A stretch of DNA of 64,000 bases from Acidobacteriota bacterium (GTDB taxonomy: Bacteria; Acidobacteriota; UBA6911; RPQK01; DATIPO01): assembly GCA_035471785.1 (NCBI GenBank), contig DATIPQ010000095.1, positions 42,834 through 106,833 of the forward strand, given 5' to 3'. Below the pieces are notes generated by a model. That model was not told the DNA's origin. It worked only from the letters and a program-made list of their open reading frames with translations, and ran no database searches. Below, one piece after another: positions 9,151-17,944 of this stretch. Positions within the stretch are counted from its first letter, which is position 1, and each line of letters opens with the position of its first letter. Position numbers and translations under genes: made by a program.

Positions 9151-11714
9151 TCAGCTATTTTCGCAGAACGCTGGCCGCCCATTTCCGTCAGGGACGCAGT
9201 CTCTACCTGCTGACCGTGCTGGGGGTGGCCCTGGGGGTGGGAGCGGTGCTCTCCATCCAGATCATCAACCGCAGCGCCGTCGGAGCCTTTCGCGGGAGCA
9301 TCGAAGCTATCTCCAGCGCCGCCGATCTGAGCGTCCGCTGCAAGGCCGGAGACTTCGATGAAGCCCTGCTGGCCCGTGTCTTGGCCGATCCACAAGTGGC
9401 CTTGGCCTGGCCCCTCTACCGGCTCGACGTGCGGGTCGAGCAGGACGATCCTTTCTACCTCGAGCTCTACGGATTCGACTTGGCCGGCCCGCTGCCGCTG
9501 CCCGCCTTCCAGGCCGCCCGTCAGGCGGCGGACGAAGGAGGAGACCTTGGACCCAGCGATTTCCTCACCCGGCCCGGACTGGTCGCCGTAACCAGCGAAC
9601 TGGCCCAGCGGCAAGGCTGGGGGCCGGGCAGCCGCTTCGCCGTCTCCAGCGGCACCCGCCGGGTCGAGCTCGAGGTCGGACTGCTGCTGCCCGTTGAACG
9701 CTACTCCCCCCGGGCCGGCAGCAAGCTGGCGGTCATGGACATCGCCCAGGTGCAAGGACTGCTGGGGAGTCCCGGACGCATTCACCAGATCGACCTGATG
9801 CTGCGGCGGCATCAGGACGGCATCCCGCAAGTCGACCTGCAAGCCGTCTCCGACCGGCTGTCCAGCGTCCTGGGCCCGGGATTCGAGGTGGTGACGCTCG
9901 ATGAGCAGGAAGAGGAAGCCCGCGGGCTCCTTTCGGCCTTCCGCCTCAACCTCACGGCGCTGAGCATGATCAGCCTGCTGGTGGGACTCTTCCTCATTTA
10001 CGCCGCCACCCAGGCTTCCCTGCTGCGCCGCCGGGCCGAGTTCGGACTGCTGCGCGCGCTGGGAGCCAGCCGCGTTCAGGTGGTGGCGCTGATCCTGGCC
10101 GAGGCAGCCTTGCTGGGCGCCCTGGGGACACTGCTGGGACTACCCGTCGGATACTACGTGGCCCTGGCCAACATCGACCTGGTCAGCGCCACTTTGACCA
10201 ACATCTACCTGCTCTCCGAGATCGAATCGCTGGTCTTCCCCTTCTGGTTCTATCTGCTGGCCGCCGCCATCGGCATCGGCGGAGCCTTTTTGGGGGCGCT
10301 CTTGCCGGCCCTCGACGTCTCGCGTCGCCACCCTCGCGGACTGCTCACCTCGGTGAGCCTGCGCGAGCGGGCGGCCGGATTCGCGCGTCCCATGGCGCTG
10401 GCCGGACTCCTCATCGTGACGGCCACTCTGGCCTGGTGGTGGCTGGCAGGACACAACTACAAGCCCGCCGGCTTCCTGCTGGCCCTGGCCATTCTCTGCG
10501 GCGTCCCGCTGACGGCGCCCCTGGCGGTTGAAAAGCTCTTCCGGCTCCTGCCACTGCGAGGATTCGGGTTCGATTACTCGCTGCGCACCCTCTCGTTGCA
10601 GCTTCACAAGACCGCCACCGCCGTGGCCGCCCTCTCCATCGCCGTCTCCATGCTCATCGGCATCACGCTCATGATCGGCAGCTTCCGCCAGACCGTGCAG
10701 GTGTGGATGGCCGGGACCGTGCAGGCCGACATCTACGTCACCACGCCTTCCTGGCGCTCGGGCAGCTTCGAAGCGGTGATGCGTCCGCGTCTGGTGGAAG
10801 AACTGCGCAGCCTTCCCCAGGTTTCCCACATCGACAGGCTGCGCAGCCGCCGCGTGGCGGTGGGCGGACGGGAGATCCCTCTCTCGGGAGTCGACCTGGC
10901 CCTGCCCGACGGCGACCGACGCTTTCCTCTTCAACAGGGAGACCGCCGCAGCGCCTTCCGGCAAGCCCGCCAGGGCGGAGTGCTCATCTCCGAGCCGCTC
11001 TCCCGCCGCATGGGCCTGGGCGTGGGCGACCGGCTGGAAATCCCGCTTGCGGGAGGCGCCCAGCACCTTCGGGTGGCCGGCGTCTACTACGATTACGCCT
11101 CTGAGCGGGGCGCGGCGGTGGTGGATTGGGATACTTTCACAGGCTTCTTCGGCGACGGCCCTCCCAGCAATCTCGCTCTCTACCTGCGGCCCGGCGTCCA
11201 GGCCGAGGAACTGGCCGAGCAACTCAAGCAGCGCTACTCCCAGGACCCACTCAGCTTCACCAGCAATCGCCGCTTGCGCCAGACGGCTCTGCAGATCTTC
11301 GACCAGACATTTGCCGTGGTGCGCATCCTGCAAGTCATGAGCTTGCTCATCGCAGTCTGCGGAATCACCCTGACCCTGCTGATCCTGGCCCGCGAAGGCG
11401 TTTCCGAACTGGCGCTGTACCGCGCTCTGGGCGCATCGCGGCGTCAGATCTTCGGGGTCTATCTGGGCAAGGGGGCCGGCATGGGATTGCTGGGACTGGC
11501 TCTGGGGGCGCTGGGCGGTGCGGCCCTGGCGGCCGTCCTCATCTTCGTCATCAACCGCGACTACTTCGGATGGACCATCCAGGTCTACTGGCCCTGGGCA
11601 GCTCTGGCCCAACAGACGGCCAGCATCCTGATAGCCGCCCTGGCGGCCGCCGTTTATCCCGCCTTGCGCGCCAGCCGCACCCCCGCAACGGAGCTCAACC
11701 GCGATGAAATGTAA
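9147..11714 (+). CDS. ABC transporter permease with two FtsX domains
   Basis: An 855-residue membrane protein starting at a GTG that overlaps the ATPase stop codon (GTGA). TM1 is near residues 18-40, followed by a large extracytoplasmic MacB-like domain. The first FtsX core lies around residues 270-390 (LSMISLLVGLFLIYAATQAS, then FGLLRALGASR). A second unit repeats the plan: a helix near 490-515, another periplasmic domain, then a C-terminal FtsX core with LYRALGASRRQ and several helices. This two-unit architecture is typical of permeases in the AttEFGH-type systems, where ATPase and permease act on envelope lipids or lipoproteins. The transported substrate cannot be read from sequence. Confidence 0.9.
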   Translation: MISYFRRTLAAHFRQGRSLYLLTVLGVALGVGAVLSIQIINRSAVGAFRGSIEAISSAADLSVRCKAGDFDEALLARVLADPQVALAWPLYRLDVRVEQDDPFYLELYGFDLAGPLPLPAFQAARQAADEGGDLGPSDFLTRPGLVAVTSELAQRQGWGPGSRFAVSSGTRRVELEVGLLLPVERYSPRAGSKLAVMDIAQVQGLLGSPGRIHQIDLMLRRHQDGIPQVDLQAVSDRLSSVLGPGFEVVTLDEQEEEARGLLSAFRLNLTALSMISLLVGLFLIYAATQASLLRRRAEFGLLRALGASRVQVVALILAEAALLGALGTLLGLPVGYYVALANIDLVSATLTNIYLLSEIESLVFPFWFYLLAAAIGIGGAFLGALLPALDVSRRHPRGLLTSVSLRERAAGFARPMALAGLLIVTATLAWWWLAGHNYKPAGFLLALAILCGVPLTAPLAVEKLFRLLPLRGFGFDYSLRTLSLQLHKTATAVAALSIAVSMLIGITLMIGSFRQTVQVWMAGTVQADIYVTTPSWRSGSFEAVMRPRLVEELRSLPQVSHIDRLRSRRVAVGGREIPLSGVDLALPDGDRRFPLQQGDRRSAFRQARQGGVLISEPLSRRMGLGVGDRLEIPLAGGAQHLRVAGVYYDYASERGAAVVDWDTFTGFFGDGPPSNLALYLRPGVQAEELAEQLKQRYSQDPLSFTSNRRLRQTALQIFDQTFAVVRILQVMSLLIAVCGITLTLLILAREGVSELALYRALGASRRQIFGVYLGKGAGMGLLGLALGALGGAALAAVLIFVINRDYFGWTIQVYWPWAALAQQTASILIAALAAAVYPALRASRTPATELNRDEM

Positions 11715-12828
11715 GACCGCCATGCTGTCGGCAACCTTGCTTGTGGCCCTTCCGCTGGCCTCGGCGCCCGAGTTCCGCCAGGCCGCGCCCGACTACTCCT
11801 GGGCCTTCCCTCAAGACCACTGGGCCCATCACGACTACCGCATCGAGTGGTGGTATTTCACGGGTCATCTCAAAGAGCAGGGCGCGGATGACTTTCGCTT
11901 CGGCTACCAGTTCACCTTCTATCGCATCGGACTTTCTTCCCAGCAGCCCCGGTTCGACTCCCGGTGGGCCACCCGCTCGCTCATCATGGGACACGCCGCC
12001 CTGACCGACCTGCGGAGCGGGGAGCATCTCTTCAGCGAACTTCTCTACCGCACCACGCCCTTCCTCGGGGGCTTCTCTTCCTACCCCGATCCCTTGCTGG
12101 CCTGGAGCCGCGCCCCCGCCGGGACCGACGCACGCTGGGAATTGCGCTTCAACGGCCAGGCCTTCGATTTCTCCGCCCGCGACGATGCCAAAGGCATCGC
12201 TTTCGATCTCTCTACACGTCCGGCCAAGCCGCTGGTTTTGCAAGGCCCCAACGGGTACTCCTCCAAGGGTCCAGGACCCGGCTCGGCCAGCCTCTATTAC
12301 ACCTTTCCCCGCCTCGACACGTCGGGGACGGTCGAGTTGCGGGGACGCCCCTACCAGGTCATCGGCCAGAGCTGGATGGACAAAGAGTTCTCCACCTCGG
12401 TGCTCTCCCCCCAGCAGGTCGGGTGGGACTGGTTCAGCCTGCAATTCCAGGACGGCAGCGAACTGATGCTTTTTCAACTGCGCCGCCGAGACGGTTCCCC
12501 CGACCACGGCCGCGCCACCTTCATCGACGCCCAGTCCCGCCCACGCTTCCTCGAACTGGATGAGTGGACGCTGACGCCCAGCGAGTCCTGGACCTCCCCC
12601 CAAAGCCAGGCCCCCTATCCCGTGGCCTGGACCCTCAGCATCCCTTCCCTCAACCTCGATCTGCGTATCCGCTCCCTGCTCGAGGACCAGGAAAACCGCT
12701 CGTCTCTGGTCACCGACCTCAACTACTACGAAGGGGCCGTCCAGATCACTTCTCCCTCCGGCGCCCCCCTGGGCCGGGGCTTCGCCGAACTCACCGGCTA
12801 CGGCCCCAACAGCCGTCCTCCGATTTGA
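11704..12828 (+). CDS. AttH/CrtC-like lipocalin-fold secreted protein
   Basis: A 374-residue protein with a cleavable signal peptide (MKCKTAMLSATLLVALPLASA). The HHDYRIEWWYFTGHL motif at the start of the mature protein, LIMGHAALTDL, and WMDKEFSTSVLSPQQVGWDWFSLQF in the centre are hallmarks of the AttH / carotenoid 1,2-hydratase superfamily, which has two lipocalin-like beta-barrels. The gene overlaps the permease by 11 bp and is the last of a three-gene operon. In other genomes the same order (ATPase, permease, AttH) is common, so it likely works with the exporter as a periplasmic lipid or hydrophobic-ligand binding partner or hydratase. No carotenoid genes are nearby, so a CrtC reaction is not supported. 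Confidence 0.85.
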   Translation: MKCKTAMLSATLLVALPLASAPEFRQAAPDYSWAFPQDHWAHHDYRIEWWYFTGHLKEQGADDFRFGYQFTFYRIGLSSQQPRFDSRWATRSLIMGHAALTDLRSGEHLFSELLYRTTPFLGGFSSYPDPLLAWSRAPAGTDARWELRFNGQAFDFSARDDAKGIAFDLSTRPAKPLVLQGPNGYSSKGPGPGSASLYYTFPRLDTSGTVELRGRPYQVIGQSWMDKEFSTSVLSPQQVGWDWFSLQFQDGSELMLFQLRRRDGSPDHGRATFIDAQSRPRFLELDEWTLTPSESWTSPQSQAPYPVAWTLSIPSLNLDLRIRSLLEDQENRSSLVTDLNYYEGAVQITSPSGAPLGRGFAELTGYGPNSRPPI

Positions 12829-12939
12829 CGGGGGTGGGTTTTTGCCTTCGCACTTCGCATGTCGCACTTCGCACTTGAACCTGGCAAAGCCTTTGGGGAG
12901 CGACTGTGCTCGTCAGTGCGGTGATATAGTGGCAGGTGC

Positions 12940-13356
12940 ATGCGTTTAGAGGCCATACTCATCTGCGACAAAGTACTGCAGGAATCGAACGGCAAGGTCT
13001 ACCTGAACGGCATTTTTGACCGCATCTGGTCGAAGGAAGTGCCTGCCGCCCACCCTGAGATGTACCTCTATTTCCGCTTCTTCGTCGACGACGAAGACCG
13101 CAGTGACGGCGACGAAGACCGGGTGGCGGTGGAACTGACGACGCCCGGTGGGCGCAGCGAGCGGCTGCCCGAACTGAAAGGGCGCGTGGACGCCGGCAAC
13201 AAGGTGGAAGGAAACGTCCGCCTGCGCATGGTGCCCCTCTCCGAGTACGGCACCTACACCCTGCGCGTCCTCTTCAACGGAAAGCCCGCCGGCATCTGCA
13301 CCTTCCAATGCATCCCCACCCCCGAGCAGGAACCCTCCGCCGAAACCGTCCACTGA
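12940..13356 (+). CDS. DUF6941-like protein, function unknown
   Basis: A 138-residue cytoplasmic protein beginning MRLEAILICDKVLQESNGK and followed by VYLNGIFDRIW. This resembles DUF6941 family proteins, which start with a similar AxLCD...GKxxxxGxxD pattern and are predicted beta-sandwich proteins of unknown function. It contains an acidic patch (DDEDRSDGDEDR) and a strand-rich C-terminal half (YTLRVLFNGKPAGICTF). There is no signal peptide. The 110 bp upstream contain short copies of CGCACTTCGCA. It is apparently monocistronic. Confidence 0.6.
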   Translation: MRLEAILICDKVLQESNGKVYLNGIFDRIWSKEVPAAHPEMYLYFRFFVDDEDRSDGDEDRVAVELTTPGGRSERLPELKGRVDAGNKVEGNVRLRMVPLSEYGTYTLRVLFNGKPAGICTFQCIPTPEQEPSAETVH

Positions 13357-13506
13357 CCTGCCCCGCGCATGGCTGCGGCTCCGTCAACCAAACTGTCGTT
13401 TAGAGCAGCGTTTTCACCTCAACTAAACTCGAAGTTTTCTCGTTCACTTCTCTCCCCACTCCAGTCCTCCCGACCTTGATCAGCTTTTGAGATAGAATGC
13501 GACCCA

Positions 13507-14697
13507 ATGGACTGGGTGGATATTCTCGAGCGAATAGAGAGCGGAGAAGACGATCGGACCGAGTTCAAGCGTGGGCTAGGCGATTTGAAAGCGACTGGAC
13601 GCACCTTGGCCGCTTTTGCCAATAGCAGGGGCGGTGTTGTCATATTTGGCGTTGACGATACTTGCGAAATTGTCGGAGTCAAGGAAGATCCGGAGAAGGT
13701 CGCGGAGCGGCTCACAGCGTTTCTGACCACAGGTCTCAGCGCTCCCGTTCAGGCACGCCTGCAACGCCATGAGGCTCCCCATGGGTGGGTGCATTGGGTT
13801 GAAGTGCCCAGCCAACGCGGCTTCGAACCCCTGAGGCATGAGGGACGGGTCTATGTGAGGAGAGGCCGCTCCAGTGTCGAGCCCTCTCCAAGCGAACTTC
13901 AGGATTTGTACAACCTCTTCGGCTACATCTTGACCGAGGAGCGTGCCATAGAGGCTGCCGGCGTCAATCAGATCGACATTTCAGCTTTTCGAAAGTACCT
14001 GGCAAGATTGGGATTGGATCTCAATGATGACCCTCAACCTTCTTTGGAGGAGGATCTTCTCAACCGAGGCGTAGTTGCCCGAGCAGGAGACCGATTGGCG
14101 GCTACGCTGTACGGGATCTTGGCCTTTGGAAGAGAGCCGCAATATTACCCTCAGACCTCGAATTTTTGGGTCGAGTGCGTAGCCTACGCCGGTACGGACC
14201 GCTCCGGAGAGGTTTTGCAGGTGGGCCAGGCCCAGGGCCGGATCGATGAGCAGGTGGAGCGGGCTCTCGGTTGGCTCCGGTCACTCGGGAAGAAAGAGCA
14301 CTACAAAGGGATCTATCGTGAAGATAGACCACTACTGCCTGTCAAGGCCGCTCGTGAGGCCCTGGTCAATGCCGTGGTTCATCGCGACTACGCGATTACG
14401 GGCAGCAAGATTCTATTCGAGTCGTTCGATGACCGGATCGTCGTTACCAGCCCAGGCTCACTCCCCAATACCATGACTCCTTCCAGCGTTCGCGCCGGCG
14501 GGCATCCACGCTCGCGCAACGAGTTGCTCGCCAACTTCATGCTGACCATGGGATTCATGGAGCAGCGCGGCAGAGGTTGGCCCGTCTTGCGCCGCGCCAT
14601 GATGGAGCACAACGGCACCGAACCCGACCTCCAAGCAGACCGCGACGCCCGCTTCGTACGCGTAACCTTCTGGCTCGATCCCCCAACGGATGATTAA
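13507..14697 (+). CDS. AlbA_2 (Schlafen-type) ATP-binding transcriptional regulator-like protein
   Basis: A 396-residue protein. Residues about 15-120 form an AlbA_2/Schlafen domain with the family signature DRTEFKRGLG ... TLAAFANSRGGVVIFGVDD. Residues about 270-390 match the RecG-like C-terminal HATPase region (AAREALVNAVVHRDY, RIVVTSPGSLP, RNELLANFMLTMGFMEQRGRG). Such proteins are annotated as putative transcriptional regulators or as parts of defence and stress functions. The DNA is visibly less biased to G/C at third codon positions than its neighbours, and an AT-richer stretch of about 150 bp precedes it, which would fit horizontal acquisition. No partner gene is visible, so its function stays open. 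Confidence 0.85.
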   Translation: MDWVDILERIESGEDDRTEFKRGLGDLKATGRTLAAFANSRGGVVIFGVDDTCEIVGVKEDPEKVAERLTAFLTTGLSAPVQARLQRHEAPHGWVHWVEVPSQRGFEPLRHEGRVYVRRGRSSVEPSPSELQDLYNLFGYILTEERAIEAAGVNQIDISAFRKYLARLGLDLNDDPQPSLEEDLLNRGVVARAGDRLAATLYGILAFGREPQYYPQTSNFWVECVAYAGTDRSGEVLQVGQAQGRIDEQVERALGWLRSLGKKEHYKGIYREDRPLLPVKAAREALVNAVVHRDYAITGSKILFESFDDRIVVTSPGSLPNTMTPSSVRAGGHPRSRNELLANFMLTMGFMEQRGRGWPVLRRAMMEHNGTEPDLQADRDARFVRVTFWLDPPTDD

Positions 14698-14839
14698 CCT
14701 TGAACCTTAGGTGCCATGTTGGTCCTCCTCTCTTCATGGCGCTGCGCGACGACAGCCGCAACATTGGGTCGAGGCCGCGGCAGGAGCGAATCGCCCGAAG
14801 CTGCCATCGGCCCCTGGGTTAGGCGAGTCGAATCGTCCA

Positions 14840-16543
14840 TCAGGCCAGTTCGGGGTGCTTGAGGTGATGGTCGGTGGCGTCTTGGTAGGCTTTGGCGATC
14901 AGGCAGAGCTTGTCTTCGGCGTAGAGGCGGGAGCAGAAGGTGATGCTGGTGGGGGAGCCCTCTTCGGTGAAGCCGTTGGGGAGGGCGATTCCCGGGTGGC
15001 CGGTCAGGTTGGTGAGCAGCAGATTGCCCGAGAAGGAGGGCGACACGTAGACGTCGAGGTCGCTCAGGGCCTCGTCCATCAGTCCCATCAATAGCGTACG
15101 GGCCCGGTTGGCCTGGATGTATTCCACCGCCGGAACGAAGCGCGACCCGCGGAAAGCGTTGGGCCAGGCCCGGCGCTCCTGGCGCACCATCAGGTCGTCG
15201 CGGTTGGAGCGGGTCAGGCTGTCGAAGGCGGCCGCCGCTTCGGTGTTGAGGATGAAGCTGAGCGCTCCCACCGGGAAGTCGGGCAGCTCCATGGGAACGA
15301 GGTCGATTCCCAGTTCGCGAAGCACCTGCAAGGTCTTCTGGTCGTTGGCCTTCATGGCCTCGCTTCCGCGTCCGCTCTCGAAATCGCTCTTCAGGTAGCC
15401 GACACGCACCGTCCCCAGGTCGGCCGAAGCGTCCCAGTTGAAGGGCAGGTCCGAGGCCATGGGGTCCTGTCCGTCGGGACCCATAACGGCGTCCAGCACC
15501 AGGGCGCAGTCTTCCACGCTGCGGGCCATGGGCCCCAGCTTGTCCATGCTCCAGCTCAAGGCCATGGCGCCGTGACGGCTGATGCGTCCGAAGGTGGGAC
15601 GCAGTCCGGTGACGCCGCAGCGGGTCGCGGGAGAAACGATCGATCCCCAGGTCTCGCTGCCGATGGCGAATCCCACCAGGCCGGCGGCGGTGGCCGCGGC
15701 GGGCCCCGCCGAAGAGCCCGAGGAGCCCTGTTCCAGGTTCCAGGGATTCTTGGTCGTGCCTCCGTACCAGACGTCGCCCCAGGCCAGGGCTCCCAGTGTC
15801 AGCTTGGCCACCAGCACGGCGCCGGCCTCTTCCAGGCGCCGCACTACCGTGGCGTCCTCGTCGATGACCTGGTCCTTGAAGGGCATGGCGCCCCAGGTTG
15901 TGGGGTATCCCTTGGTGGCGAGCAGATCCTTGGCTCCCCAGGGAATGCCGTGCAAGGGTCCCCGGTCGACTCCCCGGCTCAACTCTTCGTCGGCCCGCCG
16001 GGCCTGGCGCAGCGCCAGCTCTTCGGTGAGCGTGATGACGCACTGCAGCTTGGCATCGAAACGCTTGAGACGCTCCAGGTAGAGTTGGGTCAGTTGCAGC
16101 GAAGTGATTTCCCCCCGGCGGATGAGGCGGCCCAAGTCGGTGACGGGCCAGAAGGCGATCTCTTCCCGGTCGGAGGGCATGGGCCGGGCGGTGCCGGTCG
16201 ATTGCCGCAGAGGCCGCCGGCTCTGGTCGAAACGCATGCCGGGCAGCCGCGGGTCGAAATGCAGCGCGGGAGGAACCGAGTTGGGCAGCTCGACCTGACG
16301 CAGGCGCTGATAGTCGGCCAGGGTGTCGTTGAGGTCCTCCACCATCATCTGGCGCTCCTCTTCGCTGAACTGCAGACCCGACAGAGCCTCGGCCTGGGCC
16401 AACATGGCGGTGGTGACCTTGGGTTCCTCAGATTCCTGCAGGGCGGTCCACAAAGATCCGGGAAGGAGGGTGCCCGTCAGCCCGGCGCCCGCGAAATAAG
16501 CCATGAAGTTTCGACGTGAGGTTTCAAGCGTTGCCCTTTTCAT
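14840..16543 (-). CDS. Amidase (amidase signature family), Tat leader
   Basis: A 567-residue protein. The N-terminus SRRNFMAYFAGAGLTGTLL is a twin-arginine type leader. The amidase catalytic triad is recognisable: Lys205 in GIPWGAKDLLATKG, the cis-Ser near 278 in GSSGSSAGPAAATAAG, and nucleophile Ser301 in IGSETWGSIVSPATRCG. The fold is that of GatA and related amidases that hydrolyse amide bonds. The Tat leader, roughly 100-residue N-terminal extension and the absence of gatB/gatC show it is not the tRNA amidotransferase subunit but an exported amidase of unknown substrate. It converges with the AlbA_2 gene across about 140 bp. Confidence 0.88.
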   Translation of the reverse strand: MKRATLETSRRNFMAYFAGAGLTGTLLPGSLWTALQESEEPKVTTAMLAQAEALSGLQFSEEERQMMVEDLNDTLADYQRLRQVELPNSVPPALHFDPRLPGMRFDQSRRPLRQSTGTARPMPSDREEIAFWPVTDLGRLIRRGEITSLQLTQLYLERLKRFDAKLQCVITLTEELALRQARRADEELSRGVDRGPLHGIPWGAKDLLATKGYPTTWGAMPFKDQVIDEDATVVRRLEEAGAVLVAKLTLGALAWGDVWYGGTTKNPWNLEQGSSGSSAGPAAATAAGLVGFAIGSETWGSIVSPATRCGVTGLRPTFGRISRHGAMALSWSMDKLGPMARSVEDCALVLDAVMGPDGQDPMASDLPFNWDASADLGTVRVGYLKSDFESGRGSEAMKANDQKTLQVLRELGIDLVPMELPDFPVGALSFILNTEAAAAFDSLTRSNRDDLMVRQERRAWPNAFRGSRFVPAVEYIQANRARTLLMGLMDEALSDLDVYVSPSFSGNLLLTNLTGHPGIALPNGFTEEGSPTSITFCSRLYAEDKLCLIAKAYQDATDHHLKHPELA

Positions 16544-16759
16544 GGAAATTTACTTTAGCAAAACAAAGGCCGAGCGACGACCACATGCCTTTGGGCACAA
16601 AAAGCTGGTGAAACTGAAGAATTGGTGATGGCTGTCTAATTTGTTGTTTTGCAGACACTTACAGGCGCGCCGCGCAAAGAACGGCATAAAGTTTTGAAAC
16701 TTTCCTACCGAAAAGTTGGTCTAAGTGGATTGGAAGCCAGGAAGAGAGGATGGCACACC

Positions 16760-17002
16760 ATGACTGACTACTGTGATCGCCAATGGCTAGCTCGCTACCT
16801 GCGGAGTGAACTGGAGCTAGAGGAAAAGCTGGATTACCTCTACCACCTCGACGTCTGTCCGGACTGCTGGGAGAAGGTCTATTCGGCCACCAAGGCTACT
16901 CATCCGCACTACTACAAGATGTCGGCTCGTCAGATGAAGGTCACCGAGCGTGACCTGGCCCGCATGGAGTTGAAAGAAGAGGAAATTATCGAAGTCGCTT
17001 AA
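16760..17002 (+). CDS. Small zinc-finger protein (anti-sigma-like HxxxCxxC motif)
   Basis: An 80-residue protein. The start at 16760 is chosen because GAGAGG precedes it; an upstream ATG-less extension to 16649 looks unlikely. Residues 29-36 (H-x3-C-x2-C) form the zf-HC2 motif, with the same spacing and position as in the true anti-sigma protein at 34691-35194. Unlike that protein it has no membrane segment and ends in an acidic helix (LKEEEIIEVA). It may be a soluble zinc-binding anti-sigma-like regulator, but no sigma factor gene is adjacent. It ends just before a strong terminator. Confidence 0.65.
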   Translation: MTDYCDRQWLARYLRSELELEEKLDYLYHLDVCPDCWEKVYSATKATHPHYYKMSARQMKVTERDLARMELKEEEIIEVA

Positions 17003-17046
17003 GACGGCCAGGCCTCTGACGAAACAAACTGCATTCATATCCTTGA

Positions 17047-17083
17047 GAGGACCGCCTTCAGTCAAAGGCGGTCCTCTTTTTTT
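17047..17083 (+). terminator. Rho-independent terminator
   Basis: A GAGGACCGCCTT arm pairs with AAGGCGGTCCTC around a short loop, followed directly by seven T. It lies 45 bp after the small zinc-finger gene and isolates it from imuA. Confidence 0.95.
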
Positions 17084-17165
17084 GCCCCCATCCTCCGATT
17101 CTCATCCCACGGTACCGGTTTCCGCCCCCACTTGCGCACTGCTGGCAAGTTTGGGTGAAATTTAG

Positions 17166-17195
17166 TTGAAGAAGGCAGTCCTTTCCGTTTATGCT
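17166..17195 (+). promoter_or_regulatory. Putative sigma-70 promoter of the imu cassette
   Basis: TTGAAG, an 18 bp spacer and TATGCT lie 33 bp upstream of the imuA start. I looked for LexA operators of the CGAAC-N4-GTTCG or GTTC-N7-GTTC kinds in the 225 bp upstream region and saw none, so SOS control is not shown by the sequence. Confidence 0.4.
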
Positions 17196-17227
17196 TATAG
17201 GTGAACAAAAAGTGTTTAGGAGAGGCT

Positions 17228-17944
17228 ATGAAGGCATTGATGGAGCAGAGCGCAGGGGTGTTCAGGGGCCGCGATCTGGCGCGTCGCCAGAAGGCTTCCC
17301 GCATCGAACGCCTGAGCAGCGAATTGCCCCATCTGGATGAACTGCTGGGAGGAGGATTTCCGCGCGGAGCCATGGTGGAGTTGATTGGCGGCCCTTCCAG
17401 CGGGCGCAGCACGTTGGCTCTGCGGGTGCTGGCTCGGGCCGCCGCGCAGGATGAGCTGACAGCTTACGTGGACGCCTTTGACGCCCTGGATCCGCTGGCC
17501 GCTCAGGCCTGCGGAGTGGACCTGGAGAAGCTGTTGTGGGTGCGCTGCGCTTCGGCGGCCGCCTCCCGCTCTATGGCCCGCGCCTTCAAGGCGGCCGACA
17601 TGGTGGCGCGGGGAGGCGGCTTCGGGGCCCTGGTGTTGGACTTGGACCGTCCTTCGGCGCCGCCCGGCGAAAGCGGACTGACGGCTCCCTGCAAGACCTT
17701 TTTCCGCCTCCAGAAGGCGGTGGAGCGGACGCCTTTGCTGATGCTGGTGCTCAACCGCCGCGGCTTGGCGGGCAGTGCCGCCTCGCTGGCCCTTTCGCTG
17801 CGCCGCGCGTCCACCGATTGGGGATTGGAAGCCGGCGCTCCTCACCCCTGTGTCCTGCGCGGCGCCGTTGATGAAATCGAAGTGATGAAAGGAAGATCTT
17901 ATGGCAGCACTACGCTACATTGCGGTCTTTGCGACGCCTCCTGA
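17228..17944 (+). CDS. imuA: ImuA, mutasome accessory RecA-like protein
   Basis: A 238-residue RecA-fold protein. The ATG at 17228 is favoured by AGGAGAGG just upstream; an in-frame GTG at 17201 is less likely. Features include LPHLDELLGGGFPRGAMVELIGG and the P-loop GGPSSGRST, where the usual Lys of the Walker A motif is Arg. ImuA works with ImuB and DnaE2 in translesion synthesis and induced mutagenesis. Its 3' end overlaps imuB by 44 bp, so the two are translationally coupled. The Lys-to-Arg change suggests weak or absent ATP hydrolysis. Confidence 0.88.
   Translation: MKALMEQSAGVFRGRDLARRQKASRIERLSSELPHLDELLGGGFPRGAMVELIGGPSSGRSTLALRVLARAAAQDELTAYVDAFDALDPLAAQACGVDLEKLLWVRCASAAASRSMARAFKAADMVARGGGFGALVLDLDRPSAPPGESGLTAPCKTFFRLQKAVERTPLLMLVLNRRGLAGSAASLALSLRRASTDWGLEAGAPHPCVLRGAVDEIEVMKGRSYGSTTLHCGLCDAS

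Noticed and set aside
11704-12828. Carotenoid 1,2-hydratase (CrtC) as specific function
   Set aside because: Only fold-level motifs match and no carotenoid genes are near; the AttH-type operon context fits better.
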